NCBI GenBank assembly: GCA_944324435.1
Contig: CALUWH010000002.1
Location: forward strand, 62,001-126,000
DNA length: 64,000 bases
Source: Candidatus Gastranaerophilales bacterium
GTDB lineage: Bacteria; Cyanobacteriota; Vampirovibrionia; Gastranaerophilales; Gastranaerophilaceae
Direction: 5' to 3'
The translations under genes and the position numbers were made by a program. The notes under the pieces are model-generated. The model made no database searches. It was given only the letters and a program-made list of their open reading frames with translations, and was not told where the DNA came from. Positions within the stretch are counted from its first letter, which is position 1; each line of letters opens with the position of its first letter. This document shows positions 35,577 to 44,531 of the stretch, one piece after another.

Positions 35577-36473
35577 ATGGAACTCAGGGTTTTAAAATAT
35601 TTTTTAACTGTAGCAAGAGAGGGCAGTATTACAGGAGCTGCTAATTCTCTCCATTTAACGCAGCCGACTTTAACGAGACAAATTCAGGATCTGGAAAAAG
35701 AATTAGGACAAAAGCTCCTTGTAAGAGGTCGGCATAGAGTTACACTTACACAGGAAGGCATGTTTCTAAGAAAAAGAGCCGAAGAAATCGTGGATATGGT
35801 CGAAAAAACTGAGGCGGAGTTTAATGCCATCAAAGGTAATATTGGGGGCGATATTTATATCGGATGCGGAGAAACTGATTCTATGAGGTATGTTGCTGAA
35901 GTTATGAATGATATTCAAAGGTTTTGGCCGGATATCAAATTCCATATACACAGCGGAAATGCAGAAGATGTTACTGAAAAGTTGGATAAAGGGCTTTTGG
36001 ATTTCGGAATACTTATTCAACCGATTGATTTGTCAAAATATGATAATATAACAATGCCTGACAAAGATGTCTGGGGTGTTTTAATGAGAAAAGACTCTCA
36101 GCTTGCTGAAAAAAAGGCCGTAAAATTAGAAGATTTAATCGAGCTGCCGCTTATTGCCTCAAGGCAAATGTCCAGAAAATACTCTGATGCGAGCGGTTTT
36201 CTTGGTTGGTTCGGAGACTCATTTGATAATCTTAATATCACTGCGACCTATAACCTCGTCTATAATGCAGGGATTATGGTAAAATCCGGGATGGGATACG
36301 CAATCACACTGGACAAACTCGTTAATACCTCTGGAGATAGCGAACTATGCTTCAGGCCTCTTGCTCCTAAACTTGAGTCCGGGCTTGATATTGTTTGGAA
36401 AAAGTACCAGGTATTTTCGCCTGCGGCTAAATTATTCCTTGATAAGCTCAAAAATAAATTTGAAAATGCGTAA
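35577..36473 (+). CDS. LysR-family transcriptional regulator
   Basis: 298 aa from ATG 35577; the upstream alternative start lies inside the promoter. Winged helix-turn-helix: MELRVLKYFLTVAREGSITG, AANSLHLTQPTLTRQIQDLE, LLVRGRHRVTLTQEG. The periplasmic-binding-like effector domain follows (IYIGCGETDSMRYVAEVM, LDFGILIQPID). Divergently transcribed from the aldo-keto reductase operon, its most likely target. The effector is unknown. Confidence 0.9.
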   Translation: MELRVLKYFLTVAREGSITGAANSLHLTQPTLTRQIQDLEKELGQKLLVRGRHRVTLTQEGMFLRKRAEEIVDMVEKTEAEFNAIKGNIGGDIYIGCGETDSMRYVAEVMNDIQRFWPDIKFHIHSGNAEDVTEKLDKGLLDFGILIQPIDLSKYDNITMPDKDVWGVLMRKDSQLAEKKAVKLEDLIELPLIASRQMSRKYSDASGFLGWFGDSFDNLNITATYNLVYNAGIMVKSGMGYAITLDKLVNTSGDSELCFRPLAPKLESGLDIVWKKYQVFSPAAKLFLDKLKNKFENA

Positions 36474-36536
36474 TTCTTTTTTTAAGTCAAAAAATATGTT
36501 ATAATGAATATGTTAAATTCTATCAAGGAGAGTTAT

Positions 36537-37883
36537 ATGCCTATTTTATCCAGAGCGGTTTACGGACTTATTATAATAGATGCGCTTATAATTGCGTTTG
36601 TTTCAATGTTTACTTTTGTAAATTTTATTGCAGGACTTACACCTTTTATATACGTAACACTCTGGATACTGCTGGTTACAATGTTCTTTCTTTACCTTAA
36701 AGGATTCTATTGTACCAAGACTTATACAATAAAAGATTTGTACGGCTTATTTGAAGCAGTAACGTTATCCTCTGTCGTAGCAGGGATTCCTATTGTTATT
36801 TTGAGTTTTAATATGCTGACATTTATTCTTCTGATTATAAATGCAATCGGGATATTTGCAGGACTTTTGATTTTCAGAACAATTTATACCATCTGCAGCA
36901 GATACTTAAAACCTGTTAAAAATGTTCTTATTGTCGGAGCTGGACAGGATGGAAAACTTATTGCCGAAGAAATTCAGGCAAGACCGGAGCTTGGAATGAA
37001 AGTAGTCGGCTTTCTCGATGATAATATGAATAATATTGAAGATGAAGACTCTACGATTCCTATCTTAGGACTTACCTGTGATACGGAGGCAGTAATCAAA
37101 GACAATAATGTTGAGCTTGTCATTATCGCAGTCAAGTCGCGTATGGATTCAGCCATTCTCACTGATTTGGTTAAGGGGATTCCCCTCGGCGTTAAAGTTT
37201 GGAGAATGCCTAAATTTTACGAAAAAATTACACACAAATATCTGGTGTCAAAAATGACAGTAAATTGGCTTTTCTATGACTGCGTAAGGAAAAAAGCCTT
37301 ATTATACGCATCGTTGAAGAGGATTTGCGACATTATAGCATCTCTTGCAATTATGGTTATAACCTCTCCTCTTTCCTTGATTGCTGTTATTGGAATCAAG
37401 CTCTCTGACTTTGGGCCGGTATTTTTCTCTCAAACCAGAATGGGAAAATTCGGGAAACCTTTTAAAATGCTTAAATTCAGAACAATGTATCAGGACGAAG
37501 TTGACGAGGATTTTGATGATGACTTAAATGAAATTAATGTTGATGACAAAAGAATCATGCCGTTTTGCAGGATATTAAGAAAATTCCATATAGATGAACT
37601 TCCTCAGATGATAAACGTCCTAAAGGGCGAGATGAGTATTATCGGGCCAAGGCCTGTCAGAGAAGAAGTTTATTATGAAAATAAGCAAAAAGTACCATTC
37701 TGGGAATGTCGTAACTGGGTACGACCGGGCTGGTGCGGATGGCAGCAGGTTAATATCTGTGAGCCGGAAGCGGAAGAACGTTTAAGGTATGATTTATACT
37801 ATATTAAACACAGGCACCTTGTCTGGGAATTTGCCATACTCGTTCAATACGTAATTAAAGTTTTTTCCGGAAAATGTAAATAA
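36537..37883 (+). CDS. Polyprenyl-phosphate hexose-1-phosphate transferase (WbaP/WcaJ-like)
   Basis: 448 aa from ATG 36537, which has AAGGAGAG 7 nt upstream; the upstream ATG overlaps the -10 box TATAAT (36500-36505). Four N-terminal transmembrane segments precede a nucleotide-binding-fold domain (VLIVGAGQDGKLIAEEIQA). The C-terminal catalytic sugar-transferase domain follows (KRICDIIASLAIMV, FKMLKFRTMYQDE, DELPQMINVLKGEMSIIGPRP). It would load the first sugar phosphate onto undecaprenyl phosphate for exopolysaccharide or O-antigen. The usual PFFSQ motif is present as VFFSQTRMG. No glycosyltransferase neighbours. Confidence 0.88.
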   Translation: MPILSRAVYGLIIIDALIIAFVSMFTFVNFIAGLTPFIYVTLWILLVTMFFLYLKGFYCTKTYTIKDLYGLFEAVTLSSVVAGIPIVILSFNMLTFILLIINAIGIFAGLLIFRTIYTICSRYLKPVKNVLIVGAGQDGKLIAEEIQARPELGMKVVGFLDDNMNNIEDEDSTIPILGLTCDTEAVIKDNNVELVIIAVKSRMDSAILTDLVKGIPLGVKVWRMPKFYEKITHKYLVSKMTVNWLFYDCVRKKALLYASLKRICDIIASLAIMVITSPLSLIAVIGIKLSDFGPVFFSQTRMGKFGKPFKMLKFRTMYQDEVDEDFDDDLNEINVDDKRIMPFCRILRKFHIDELPQMINVLKGEMSIIGPRPVREEVYYENKQKVPFWECRNWVRPGWCGWQQVNICEPEAEERLRYDLYYIKHRHLVWEFAILVQYVIKVFSGKCK

Positions 37884-37892
37884 TTATTAAAA

Positions 37893-37920
37893 TTGCACCT
37901 TCGTTTGTTTCTGGTATAAT
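37893..37920 (+). promoter_or_regulatory. Promoter of gatA
   Basis: TTGCAC (37893-37898), 16-bp spacer, extended -10 TGGTATAAT ending at 37920. The Shine-Dalgarno sequence GGGAG lies further on, so this gene has a normal leader. Confidence 0.65.
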
Positions 37921-37943
37921 AAAGACAAATGGGAGATTAAATT

Positions 37944-39407
37944 ATGCTAGAACTATTGAAAAAGAGTGCTATGGAGCAGTCAAAGGCTCTTAAAAATAAA
38001 GAAGTATCAGCTGTAGAGCTTACGAAAGCCTCGCTTGAGCGCATACATTCTATCGATGATAAGCTTGGCGCTTTCAACTCTCTAACAGAAGAAATTGCGC
38101 TTGATACAGCAAAAAAAGTTGATGAAAAAATTTCAAAGGGCGAAGAACTGCCTCTCTTGGCAGGGGTTCCTCTCGCATTAAAAGATAACATGAATCTAAT
38201 TGGCTCAAAAACAACTGCCTCAAGCAAGATTCTTGAAAATTTTGTGTCACCTTATAATGCAACAGCAACTCAAAAATTATTAGATAATTTAATTCCTATA
38301 GTTGGTAAAGCTAACTTAGATGAATTTGCGATGGGCTCTTCAAACGAGAACTCTGCATTTAAAAAGGTTCATAACCCTTGGAATTTAAAAAAAGTTCCGG
38401 GCGGCTCCTCCGGCGGTTCGGCAGCGTCTGTTGCTTCTTGCGAAGCTGCACTTGCTTTGGGCTCGGACACCGGCGGAAGTATCAGACTGCCGGCAAGTTT
38501 CTGTGGTATTGTCGGCATGAAACCAACTTACGGCAAAGTTTCCAGATATGGTTTAATTGCTTTTGCTTCATCTCTTGACCAGATTGGGCCTTTTGCCCGA
38601 ACTGTAGAAGATGCAGCGGCTCTTTTAGAGGTAATTTCCGGATATGATAAACATGATTCCACTTCTTTAAAAATGCCTGTCGAGAATTACAGAACAACAC
38701 TTAATAACGACATCAAGGGCATGAAAATAGGTGTGGTAAAAGAACTTGTTTCAGAAGGCCTTGCTCCTGACGTACAAAAAGCAATTCAAAATGCTATTGA
38801 AACATATAAGTCGCTGGGTGCAGAAGTTGTTGAAGTTTCACTTCCGAACTTAAAACATTCTATCGGGATTTACTACATTCTTGCGACAGCTGAATGCAGT
38901 TCAAATTTGGCAAGGTTTGACGGGGTTAGATATGGTCATAGAACCGCAAATGCCGAAAATTTGCTGGAAATGTATTGTAAAACAAGAGCTGAAGGGTTTG
39001 GCCCGGAAGTTAAAAGACGTATAATGCTTGGAACTTATGCGCTATCTTCAGGCTACTATGATGCTTATTATAAAAAGGCATTACAGATGAGAAGAGTTGT
39101 AACAGAAGACTTTTTGAAAGCTTTCCAAAAAGTCGATGCTCTAATTTCTCCGACCTGCCCGAATACAGCATTTGACCTCGGGGCAAAAACCGAAGATCCG
39201 CTTGCTATGTATTTAACAGATATTGCTACAATATCTGCTAACCTCGCAGGGCTTCCGGCTATTAGTGTTCCTGCAGGATTTGATTCTGACGGTATGCCAA
39301 TCGGGCTTCAAATTATGTCGCCTCAGTTAACAGAAACAAAATTGTTCAATCTTGCATATAAATTTGAACAAGCTCATGATTATTATAAACAGCTTGCTAA
39401 TATATAG
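37944..39407 (+). CDS. gatA: Asp-tRNA(Asn)/Glu-tRNA(Gln) amidotransferase subunit A
   Basis: 487 aa. Amidase signature family with the Ser-cisSer-Lys triad. The Lys is in GVPLALKDNM, and the serines are in PGGSSGGSAASVAS and GSDTGGSIRLPASFCG. It releases ammonia from glutamine for the amidation of misacylated tRNA with GatB and GatC. gatC is 16 kb away in this window (54453-54734) and gatB is not seen, so the complex is encoded at scattered loci. Terminator hairpin downstream at 39426-39456. Confidence 0.96.
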   Translation: MLELLKKSAMEQSKALKNKEVSAVELTKASLERIHSIDDKLGAFNSLTEEIALDTAKKVDEKISKGEELPLLAGVPLALKDNMNLIGSKTTASSKILENFVSPYNATATQKLLDNLIPIVGKANLDEFAMGSSNENSAFKKVHNPWNLKKVPGGSSGGSAASVASCEAALALGSDTGGSIRLPASFCGIVGMKPTYGKVSRYGLIAFASSLDQIGPFARTVEDAAALLEVISGYDKHDSTSLKMPVENYRTTLNNDIKGMKIGVVKELVSEGLAPDVQKAIQNAIETYKSLGAEVVEVSLPNLKHSIGIYYILATAECSSNLARFDGVRYGHRTANAENLLEMYCKTRAEGFGPEVKRRIMLGTYALSSGYYDAYYKKALQMRRVVTEDFLKAFQKVDALISPTCPNTAFDLGAKTEDPLAMYLTDIATISANLAGLPAISVPAGFDSDGMPIGLQIMSPQLTETKLFNLAYKFEQAHDYYKQLANI

Positions 39408-39425
39408 TTTTTGTTAGATGTAAAT

Positions 39426-39456
39426 GCGAAGCCCGAATAAAAAAATCGGGCTTTGC
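39426..39456 (+). terminator. Terminator of gatA
   Basis: GCGAAGCCCGA and TCGGGCTTTGC form a stem with one mismatch around an A-rich loop. The T-run is weak. Confidence 0.65.
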
Positions 39457-39493
39457 TCTAGCAAATTTTATTTTTACGTTTTTTTATTCTGAT

Positions 39494-40204
39494 ATGAAAA
39501 TTACCCCTTGTTTTATACTGCCTTTGAGTAAAGACTACAATAAACTTGAAGCAAATTATCGTAAACAAAGACACCAAGAACTGGAAGAAGCGTTTCAATC
39601 ACCCAGGTATTGGGATATTCTGGAAAAATCTCAATTAAATAAAGATTTGTCCAACGGCAGAGTTTTAAAACAGAAAGATGTTAACGGTGGCGTGAAGATG
39701 ATTCCAATTTCTTTGCGTATACAAAAGCTTATATCTCCGTTTGAGCCGACAACCGAATATTATTTTATGGACGGACAAACAAAAGCAGGATATGTAAAAA
39801 TTAAAGAATTTCCAAAAGGCGTATATATAGCAATGATTAAGAATGCAAATCAGAATAAATACGGAGGCGTTGTTGAACTTGCACAAAAAATTGCCGTTGA
39901 AAATTGCTTAAGACGAGGACTTACCAAATTTGAGATAAAAGGTGATGCAATGTGGGATTCTCATGCAATACATTATTTGTCTGGAATGCGTTTTGGTAAG
40001 TTAGACAACGAATACAGGGCGAAAAGGCTAAAAGAAATTTTTGGAACATCAAATATAAATAAAATAGTAAAATATATAATAGAAAATACTCCCAAAGGTG
40101 ATAGGTATTGCACATCTATGCTGGGGACAGTCGGTATGCATCTGAAACAATGTGTAATACAAAAAATAATAAGCCTTGTGAAAAAGTCTCCGGTTTTATA
40201 TTAA
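39494..40204 (+). CDS. GNAT-like acyltransferase-fold hypothetical protein
   Basis: 236 aa. The middle (YVKIKEFPKGVYIAMIKN, then YGGVVELAQKIAVENCLRRG) looks like the acetyl-CoA-binding strand-loop-helix of GNAT enzymes. It is followed by LTKFEIKGDAMWDSHAIHYL and SGMRFGKLD, the usual GNAT last-strand pattern. The canonical Q/R-x-x-G-x-G/A loop is replaced by NKYGG, so activity is uncertain. No ribosome-binding site is apparent before ATG 39494. It begins a cluster of lineage-type proteins and converges on the next gene by a 4-nt overlap. Confidence 0.5.
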   Translation: MKITPCFILPLSKDYNKLEANYRKQRHQELEEAFQSPRYWDILEKSQLNKDLSNGRVLKQKDVNGGVKMIPISLRIQKLISPFEPTTEYYFMDGQTKAGYVKIKEFPKGVYIAMIKNANQNKYGGVVELAQKIAVENCLRRGLTKFEIKGDAMWDSHAIHYLSGMRFGKLDNEYRAKRLKEIFGTSNINKIVKYIIENTPKGDRYCTSMLGTVGMHLKQCVIQKIISLVKKSPVLY

Positions 40205-40896
40205 TTACTCTTACCGGCCCTATATCCGCAATATGCAAATATGAACGGTAAAAGCTTTTCCACATGTAACTTTTCTGCAAGAGGAAACTTTGCCAGTACC
40301 AGTACGCCAAGCGCATCATCAATATTAATTAGGCAATCTTTCAGGGTTAATTTTCTATCCGGCCGCTTGTCATGCGGATCACAAATAAGATTAGAAACAG
40401 ACGCAGCACCATACATTCCTACAATAAGGCCGCCTGCTACCGATAAAATTTTCCCCGGCAAATTATTATAATTCTTACTGGATTCACAGAGTTTTAACAC
40501 TCCTGCTACAATCCAGGTAGGAATAGAAGCATTAAGAAACTGAAAAAGCCCTTCGCGCATTTTATTTTCATTAGTCTTTTTATTTTCACCAATCATACCC
40601 ACTATAACGCCTCCTGTTATAGACCCTGCAGACATTGCTACCATCTCTTTTAAGCCATATTCAAGTTTAAAAGGATTACTCACCTTTTGCTTTTTCATCA
40701 TTAGTATCATTGGAATAATAGTACCAATCACAGCTCCAACACCGGCTTTTACTTTATCAGATGTTGTAACCTGTCGTTCAAAAGCACGATGTCGCTGGGC
40801 AAATAAAGGTTTATTTACTCGGCTTATATCGCCATATTCAGGGTAAGAATCAAATCTTTCCAGGGTTGTGTAACTGCTATTTATATTCCTAATCAT
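40201..40896 (-). CDS. Glycine-rich multi-span membrane protein, family B
   Basis: 231 aa, unknown. About four hydrophobic Gly/Ala-rich segments: VGAVIGTIIPMILMM, MSAGSITGGVIVGMIG, SIPTWIVAGVLKL and ILSVAGGLIVGMYGAASVSNL. Between them are Lys/Asn-rich loops. The protein at 42110-42850 has the same order (AGSCLGGLAGGY, SVPIIFVGRF, IAAIAGIFVGVYASNLLA, then LSDFSAHLDDF, against LTLKDCLINIDDAL here), so they are paralogues. AGGAAA precedes the start. It is divergent from the family A hairpin gene at 41037. Confidence 0.6.
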   Translation of the reverse strand: MIRNINSSYTTLERFDSYPEYGDISRVNKPLFAQRHRAFERQVTTSDKVKAGVGAVIGTIIPMILMMKKQKVSNPFKLEYGLKEMVAMSAGSITGGVIVGMIGENKKTNENKMREGLFQFLNASIPTWIVAGVLKLCESSKNYNNLPGKILSVAGGLIVGMYGAASVSNLICDPHDKRPDRKLTLKDCLINIDDALGVLVLAKFPLAEKLHVEKLLPFIFAYCGYRAGKSN

Positions 40897-41036
40897 TGGT
40901 CGTTTCCTACGCAGATTATAACGTACACATACACTCTTCGCAAGAGCGTATGTACGTAAATTTTTGTAAAGTTTATAAAAAGATTACGCAATTCTTTTGC
41001 TTCACGGGTTTTATAATTTACAAAGGAGTGTGTTTT

Positions 41037-41435
41037 ATGGGCGTAAATACAGAAATAACAAGAAGGCTTGATAATAATTATGTTCAAGTTGATGTAAGTG
41101 CAAAAAAAGCACCAACACGATATTTTAAGGTGCCGGCTCAAAATGCTGATAAATTTGCGTCCCAGTATAAAAAACAGGATAAAAATATTTCCATTGTAAC
41201 CAATACCTTATTCGGAGTCGGGCTCCTTGGAGGTACAATAATTGCAAGCACTATTGCCCGAAAATTGTCACAAAATAGAACTCTGCAGTTTATTGTGGGC
41301 TGCCTGGGCGGTATAGGAGGAGCAATTGGCTCAGTGTTTGTCAGCGGAGATTATATAGAAAATAGGCAGGATAAACTGTTGAACACGTATGGTGCAAAAG
41401 AGATTTTCTATGAAAATAAAAATGTAAGAACTTAA
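41037..41435 (+). CDS. Membrane hairpin protein, family A (VPA-AD-F motif)
   Basis: 132 aa from ATG 41037, which has AAAGGAG; the longer frame upstream lacks a ribosome-binding site and reads through the divergent promoter. The N-terminal soluble part contains YFKVPAQNADKFASQYKKQD. Two Gly-rich segments follow (TLFGVGLLGGTIIAS and FIVGCLGGIGGAIGSVFV), then a charged tail. It is a paralogue of the protein at 2730-3263. Glycine zippers of this kind favour oligomers in membranes; the function is unknown. Confidence 0.6.
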   Translation: MGVNTEITRRLDNNYVQVDVSAKKAPTRYFKVPAQNADKFASQYKKQDKNISIVTNTLFGVGLLGGTIIASTIARKLSQNRTLQFIVGCLGGIGGAIGSVFVSGDYIENRQDKLLNTYGAKEIFYENKNVRT

Positions 41436-41563
41436 ATAGAATAAACGTCGAGCTTAAACTCAAACTAACCCAATGGTTTGTAAATTTATATTAATATTTT
41501 AATGACATTATCAATATATTCGGCTATTATGAATATAGATAAAGGGAAAAGGAGTTTGGGCTC

Positions 41564-42043
41564 GTGAATAATAATAAGAAGATAGAAACGGTTTATCCTA
41601 TTCAAAGTACATTCTCAAGAGATGATGACGCTTTCACGGCGCTTTCTACATCGGCTCTTCTTGCAAAGAGTTCTGTACCATATTCACATAGGAGAATTGC
41701 TGATAACTATGTTATTATAAAACGAGTATACCGCTTTCAGGCTGTTCAAAGCAGGATTACTAATGCGGAAGTTCAGCTTCTTAAAAAATATGATTTTAAT
41801 ACACTGGAGTATTCTACAATAAAGCAGATTAATGAAGAACTCTCTTACTTAAAAAAGTGGTCTACATCTAATAATGAACTTTTAAGAAAAGATGCGGACA
41901 ACCTTCTTCAGATCCGCTCGAAAGAATTAAAATATATTGTAGCAAGCAGATATTCAACGGTAAACAACGAAATATACAACGGCTATAAAGCCCTTGAAAG
42001 ATATTTTGAAGAAATTTCTAAATTTTATTCGCCTATAAGTTAA
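41564..42043 (+). CDS. Hypothetical helical protein
   Basis: 159 aa, start GTG 41564 with AAAAGGAG 9 nt upstream. Strongly helical and charged (RITNAEVQLLKKYDFNTLEY, INEELSYLKKWSTSNNELLR), with no membrane segment or signal peptide. It could form a coiled coil. It lies between the family A and family B membrane protein genes on the same strand, and may be cotranscribed with family B gene 42110 (66-nt gap). Not recognised. Confidence 0.55.
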   Translation: MNNNKKIETVYPIQSTFSRDDDAFTALSTSALLAKSSVPYSHRRIADNYVIIKRVYRFQAVQSRITNAEVQLLKKYDFNTLEYSTIKQINEELSYLKKWSTSNNELLRKDADNLLQIRSKELKYIVASRYSTVNNEIYNGYKALERYFEEISKFYSPIS

Positions 42044-42109
42044 TAAATATTTACAAAAACGCAATTTCTCAGATTTATGGGTTTTATTATAGCCGGAAGG
42101 TTATAGTAT

Positions 42110-42850
42110 ATGATAACACCTATAAATAGCAATAACTATCAACAAAAAAATAAAAGAGTAAGCTTTGGGCATGGAAACCCTTGGGCTGACAGTACATATT
42201 CAGCCAAAGAAAAGGGAATTATCGCCGCAACTACAGGCTTGGGAGTTATTGCGAGCCTTGCAATACTTGCAAAGTGTGCAAAATATTCGCTTAATCCAAA
42301 AAAAATGTTTACAAATTTTAAAGGCAGCTATCTTTATAAAGCTCCCTATGATGAGCCGGAAATAATTACAATAGGCGCAGGCTCATGCCTTGGCGGACTC
42401 GCCGGGGGATATGCCGTTGATAAAAATAAGGCAAACAGAAAAGCTAAGTTAAAAGAAACCCTTATGCAAATCTCTAATATCTCTGTTCCGATTATTTTTG
42501 TAGGAAGGTTTGCCGCCGGAGGTAAATATTTAGGCAACCGATTCTTCGAAAAGAATAAGCTGGTTGAAACATACCGAACCAAAATTCCAAAGGCCATAGC
42601 CGCAATTGCTGGTATTTTCGTTGGAGTTTACGCCAGCAATCTTTTGGCAAACAAGATTAATGAAAAGATTTTTAAACAAGGAAAGGGCAGGCCCGTACAA
42701 TTAAGCGATTTTTCAGCCCACCTTGATGACTTCTGTATGGCCGCAAGGCAGGTAGATGATAAAAATAAAATAATCCATAAAATAACAATGTTTATACCAG
42801 GTGCCCTTATGATTGCCGGTAACGAAGTTGGAAACAAAAAAGCCGAATAG
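42110..42850 (+). CDS. Glycine-rich multi-span membrane protein, family B, with N-terminal SFG motif
   Basis: 246 aa. A disordered polar N-terminus (MITPINSNNYQQKNKR) leads to VSFGHGNPW (from residue 17). About four Gly/Ala-rich hydrophobic segments follow (IIAATTGLGVIASLAILA, IITIGAGSCLGGLAGGYAV, SVPIIFVGRFAAGG, IAAIAGIFVGVYASNLLA), with a C-terminal hydrophobic PGALMIAGNEVG. Paralogue of 40201-40896. GGAAGG precedes the start. The N-terminal motif resembles INFRG in the AAA+ protein at 50974-52485. Confidence 0.6.
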   Translation: MITPINSNNYQQKNKRVSFGHGNPWADSTYSAKEKGIIAATTGLGVIASLAILAKCAKYSLNPKKMFTNFKGSYLYKAPYDEPEIITIGAGSCLGGLAGGYAVDKNKANRKAKLKETLMQISNISVPIIFVGRFAAGGKYLGNRFFEKNKLVETYRTKIPKAIAAIAGIFVGVYASNLLANKINEKIFKQGKGRPVQLSDFSAHLDDFCMAARQVDDKNKIIHKITMFIPGALMIAGNEVGNKKAE

Positions 42851-42932
42851 AATATAAAAGAGCAGGGGAACCATCACTAAGATGATTCCCTCCGGTCATA
42901 AAAACTTTTTACATACTCCTCGACTTTTTAAA

Positions 42933-43085
42933 CTATACTAACCCCAAAGCCTTTTTGTACCAAGAAAAAGATTCTAATTCCATCCCGTTAAAAGTTGTTC
43001 TTACACGTTGTTTCTTTAAATAATTTTCAAATTCGTCGTTAAATGCAGATTTAACTGTTTTCCTTTCTTTAGAGATAAGTTTCAT
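42933..43085 (-). CDS. 50-aa basic hypothetical protein
   Basis: From ATG 43085, with AGGAGTG 6 nt upstream; the longer frame lacks a ribosome-binding site. MKLISKERKTVKSAFNDEFE then NYLKKQRVRTTFNGMELESF: basic, helical N-terminal half and a short second half ending YKKALGLV. Too short to assign. Confidence 0.5.
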   Translation of the reverse strand: MKLISKERKTVKSAFNDEFENYLKKQRVRTTFNGMELESFSWYKKALGLV

Positions 43086-43285
43086 TTGTACACTCCTATT
43101 TTTGCTAACACACATATATAAACACAAGCCGGTTTTTGAATAATTGATTTTTGCCGATACTTCAGTTAATTTCTACACTTTTTAATGCCCATATTGTAAC
43201 ACAAAAAAGCAGTTCTGACAATGTCAATGTAACGAAATGTTATAAGGTTAACGAAAAACTATTCTTTAGGATTAGGAGTATTTAA

Positions 43286-43669
43286 CTAATTTAGAAAGAA
43301 GTTTAACCTTTCTTTAAAACAAGAATCATCCATAATGCAATCCTGTTTCAGATAACGCGTAATCCTTCCTCTGTCTTTGAAAAGAAGAACATAAGGCAGA
43401 TTCGGATATATAGTATATTTCTGGTTGAATCCTAAGGCTTCATTAGTTGCAATATCAATTTTTGTAAAATTATATCTGTCGCCGTATTGCTCAGCCATGC
43501 TGTCATACACCTGCTTAATCTGGTCAACATTGCTGGCCCAAGGTGCGTGAATGAGCACTGCAACTGGTTTTGATTGCGACATTGCTTCATCAAAAGATAA
43601 AGCATTTGCCTTTTGTAAAGAAACAACTACAGTTGAGAATAAAAATAATAATGTCAAAAATTTTTTCAT
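43286..43669 (-). CDS. Exported thioredoxin-fold protein lacking the CxxC motif
   Basis: 127 aa. Signal peptide MKKFLTLLFLFSTVVVSLQK with cleavage near ANA. The mature protein keeps the thioredoxin strand order (VAVLIHAPWASNVDQIKQVY, NFTKIDIATNEALGFNQKY, and the cis-Pro strand PNLPYVLLFKDRGRI). The active site WCxxC is WASNV here, so it cannot be a dithiol oxidoreductase. Two late Cys (QDCIMDDSCF) could form a structural disulfide. Two ATGs are adjacent; the second fits the AGGAG spacing better. Confidence 0.75.
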   Translation of the reverse strand: MKKFLTLLFLFSTVVVSLQKANALSFDEAMSQSKPVAVLIHAPWASNVDQIKQVYDSMAEQYGDRYNFTKIDIATNEALGFNQKYTIYPNLPYVLLFKDRGRITRYLKQDCIMDDSCFKERLNFFLN

Positions 43670-43730
43670 CATAAACTCCTATATAAGCGGCCGAACTTAT
43701 AGAAAGTCCGGCCAATCAGTGTAACTAAAA

Positions 43731-44531
43731 CTATTCCTTTGATAAAATATCCATTTCCTCAGCAGAAGCGTAAGCAGAGCGGCAGCCGCAATCACAGTAA
43801 ATAACTTCCCCTGTAGTACCGCTTGACAGGTCTGAAGCAAGATACAAACCGGCCTTACCTACGTCTTCCAAAGATACATTTCTATTTAAAGGCGCCCTTA
43901 ATACGGCAGCTTTAAGCATTTTTGAGAATCCGCTTATTCCCATAGAAGCAAGCGTTTTAACCGGTCCTGATGACAGGCAGTTTACCCTGATACCCTTAGG
44001 CCCTAAATCTACTGCCAAAAATCTCATTGCGGATTCAAGAGCAGCCTTTGCAACACCCATTACATTATAACTTGGAACTGAAAGAATTGAGCCGAGATAT
44101 GTAAGAGCAAAAATAGAGCTTCCTTCATTCATAATAGGTTCGGCGTGGCGGCAAATTGTGACTAAAGAATAAGCGCTGACTCCGAGTGCAATATCCCAGC
44201 CTTCTTTTGAAGTATCAACAAATCTGCCCATAAGATCTTCTTTTGGTGCAAAAGCAACAGCGTGCACTACAAAATCTAATTTACCGTAAATTTTTTCACA
44301 TTCTTTGAAAACAGCTTCCACTTCGTCTTCTTTTGTAACATCACAGCTCATAATCAATTTTGCGTTCATGCCTTCTGCAATAGGGCGAACCCTTTTTTCC
44401 ATAGCTTCACCTGCATAAGTAAATGCAATATCAGCACCGGCATCATACAACTGTTTAGCTATGCCGTATGCAATCCCATGGGTGTTAGAAACCCCAAAAA
44501 TTACGCCCTTTTTACCTTTCATTAAATCCAT
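43731..44531 (-). CDS. fabI: Enoyl-[acyl-carrier-protein] reductase (NADH)
   Basis: 266 aa. SDR-type FabI: GVSNTHGIAYGIAKQLYDAG cofactor loop, SCDVTKEDEVEAVF, HAVAFAPKEDLMG, and the Y-x6-K active site in PSYNVMGVAKAALESAMR. VNCLSSGPVKTLASMGIS corresponds to the substrate-binding loop targeted by triclosan-type inhibitors. It performs the last reduction of each fatty-acid elongation cycle. It is separate from the fabH-fabD-fabG group at 59-63 kb. GAGGAG before ATG. Confidence 0.95.
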   Translation of the reverse strand: MDLMKGKKGVIFGVSNTHGIAYGIAKQLYDAGADIAFTYAGEAMEKRVRPIAEGMNAKLIMSCDVTKEDEVEAVFKECEKIYGKLDFVVHAVAFAPKEDLMGRFVDTSKEGWDIALGVSAYSLVTICRHAEPIMNEGSSIFALTYLGSILSVPSYNVMGVAKAALESAMRFLAVDLGPKGIRVNCLSSGPVKTLASMGISGFSKMLKAAVLRAPLNRNVSLEDVGKAGLYLASDLSSGTTGEVIYCDCGCRSAYASAEEMDILSKE

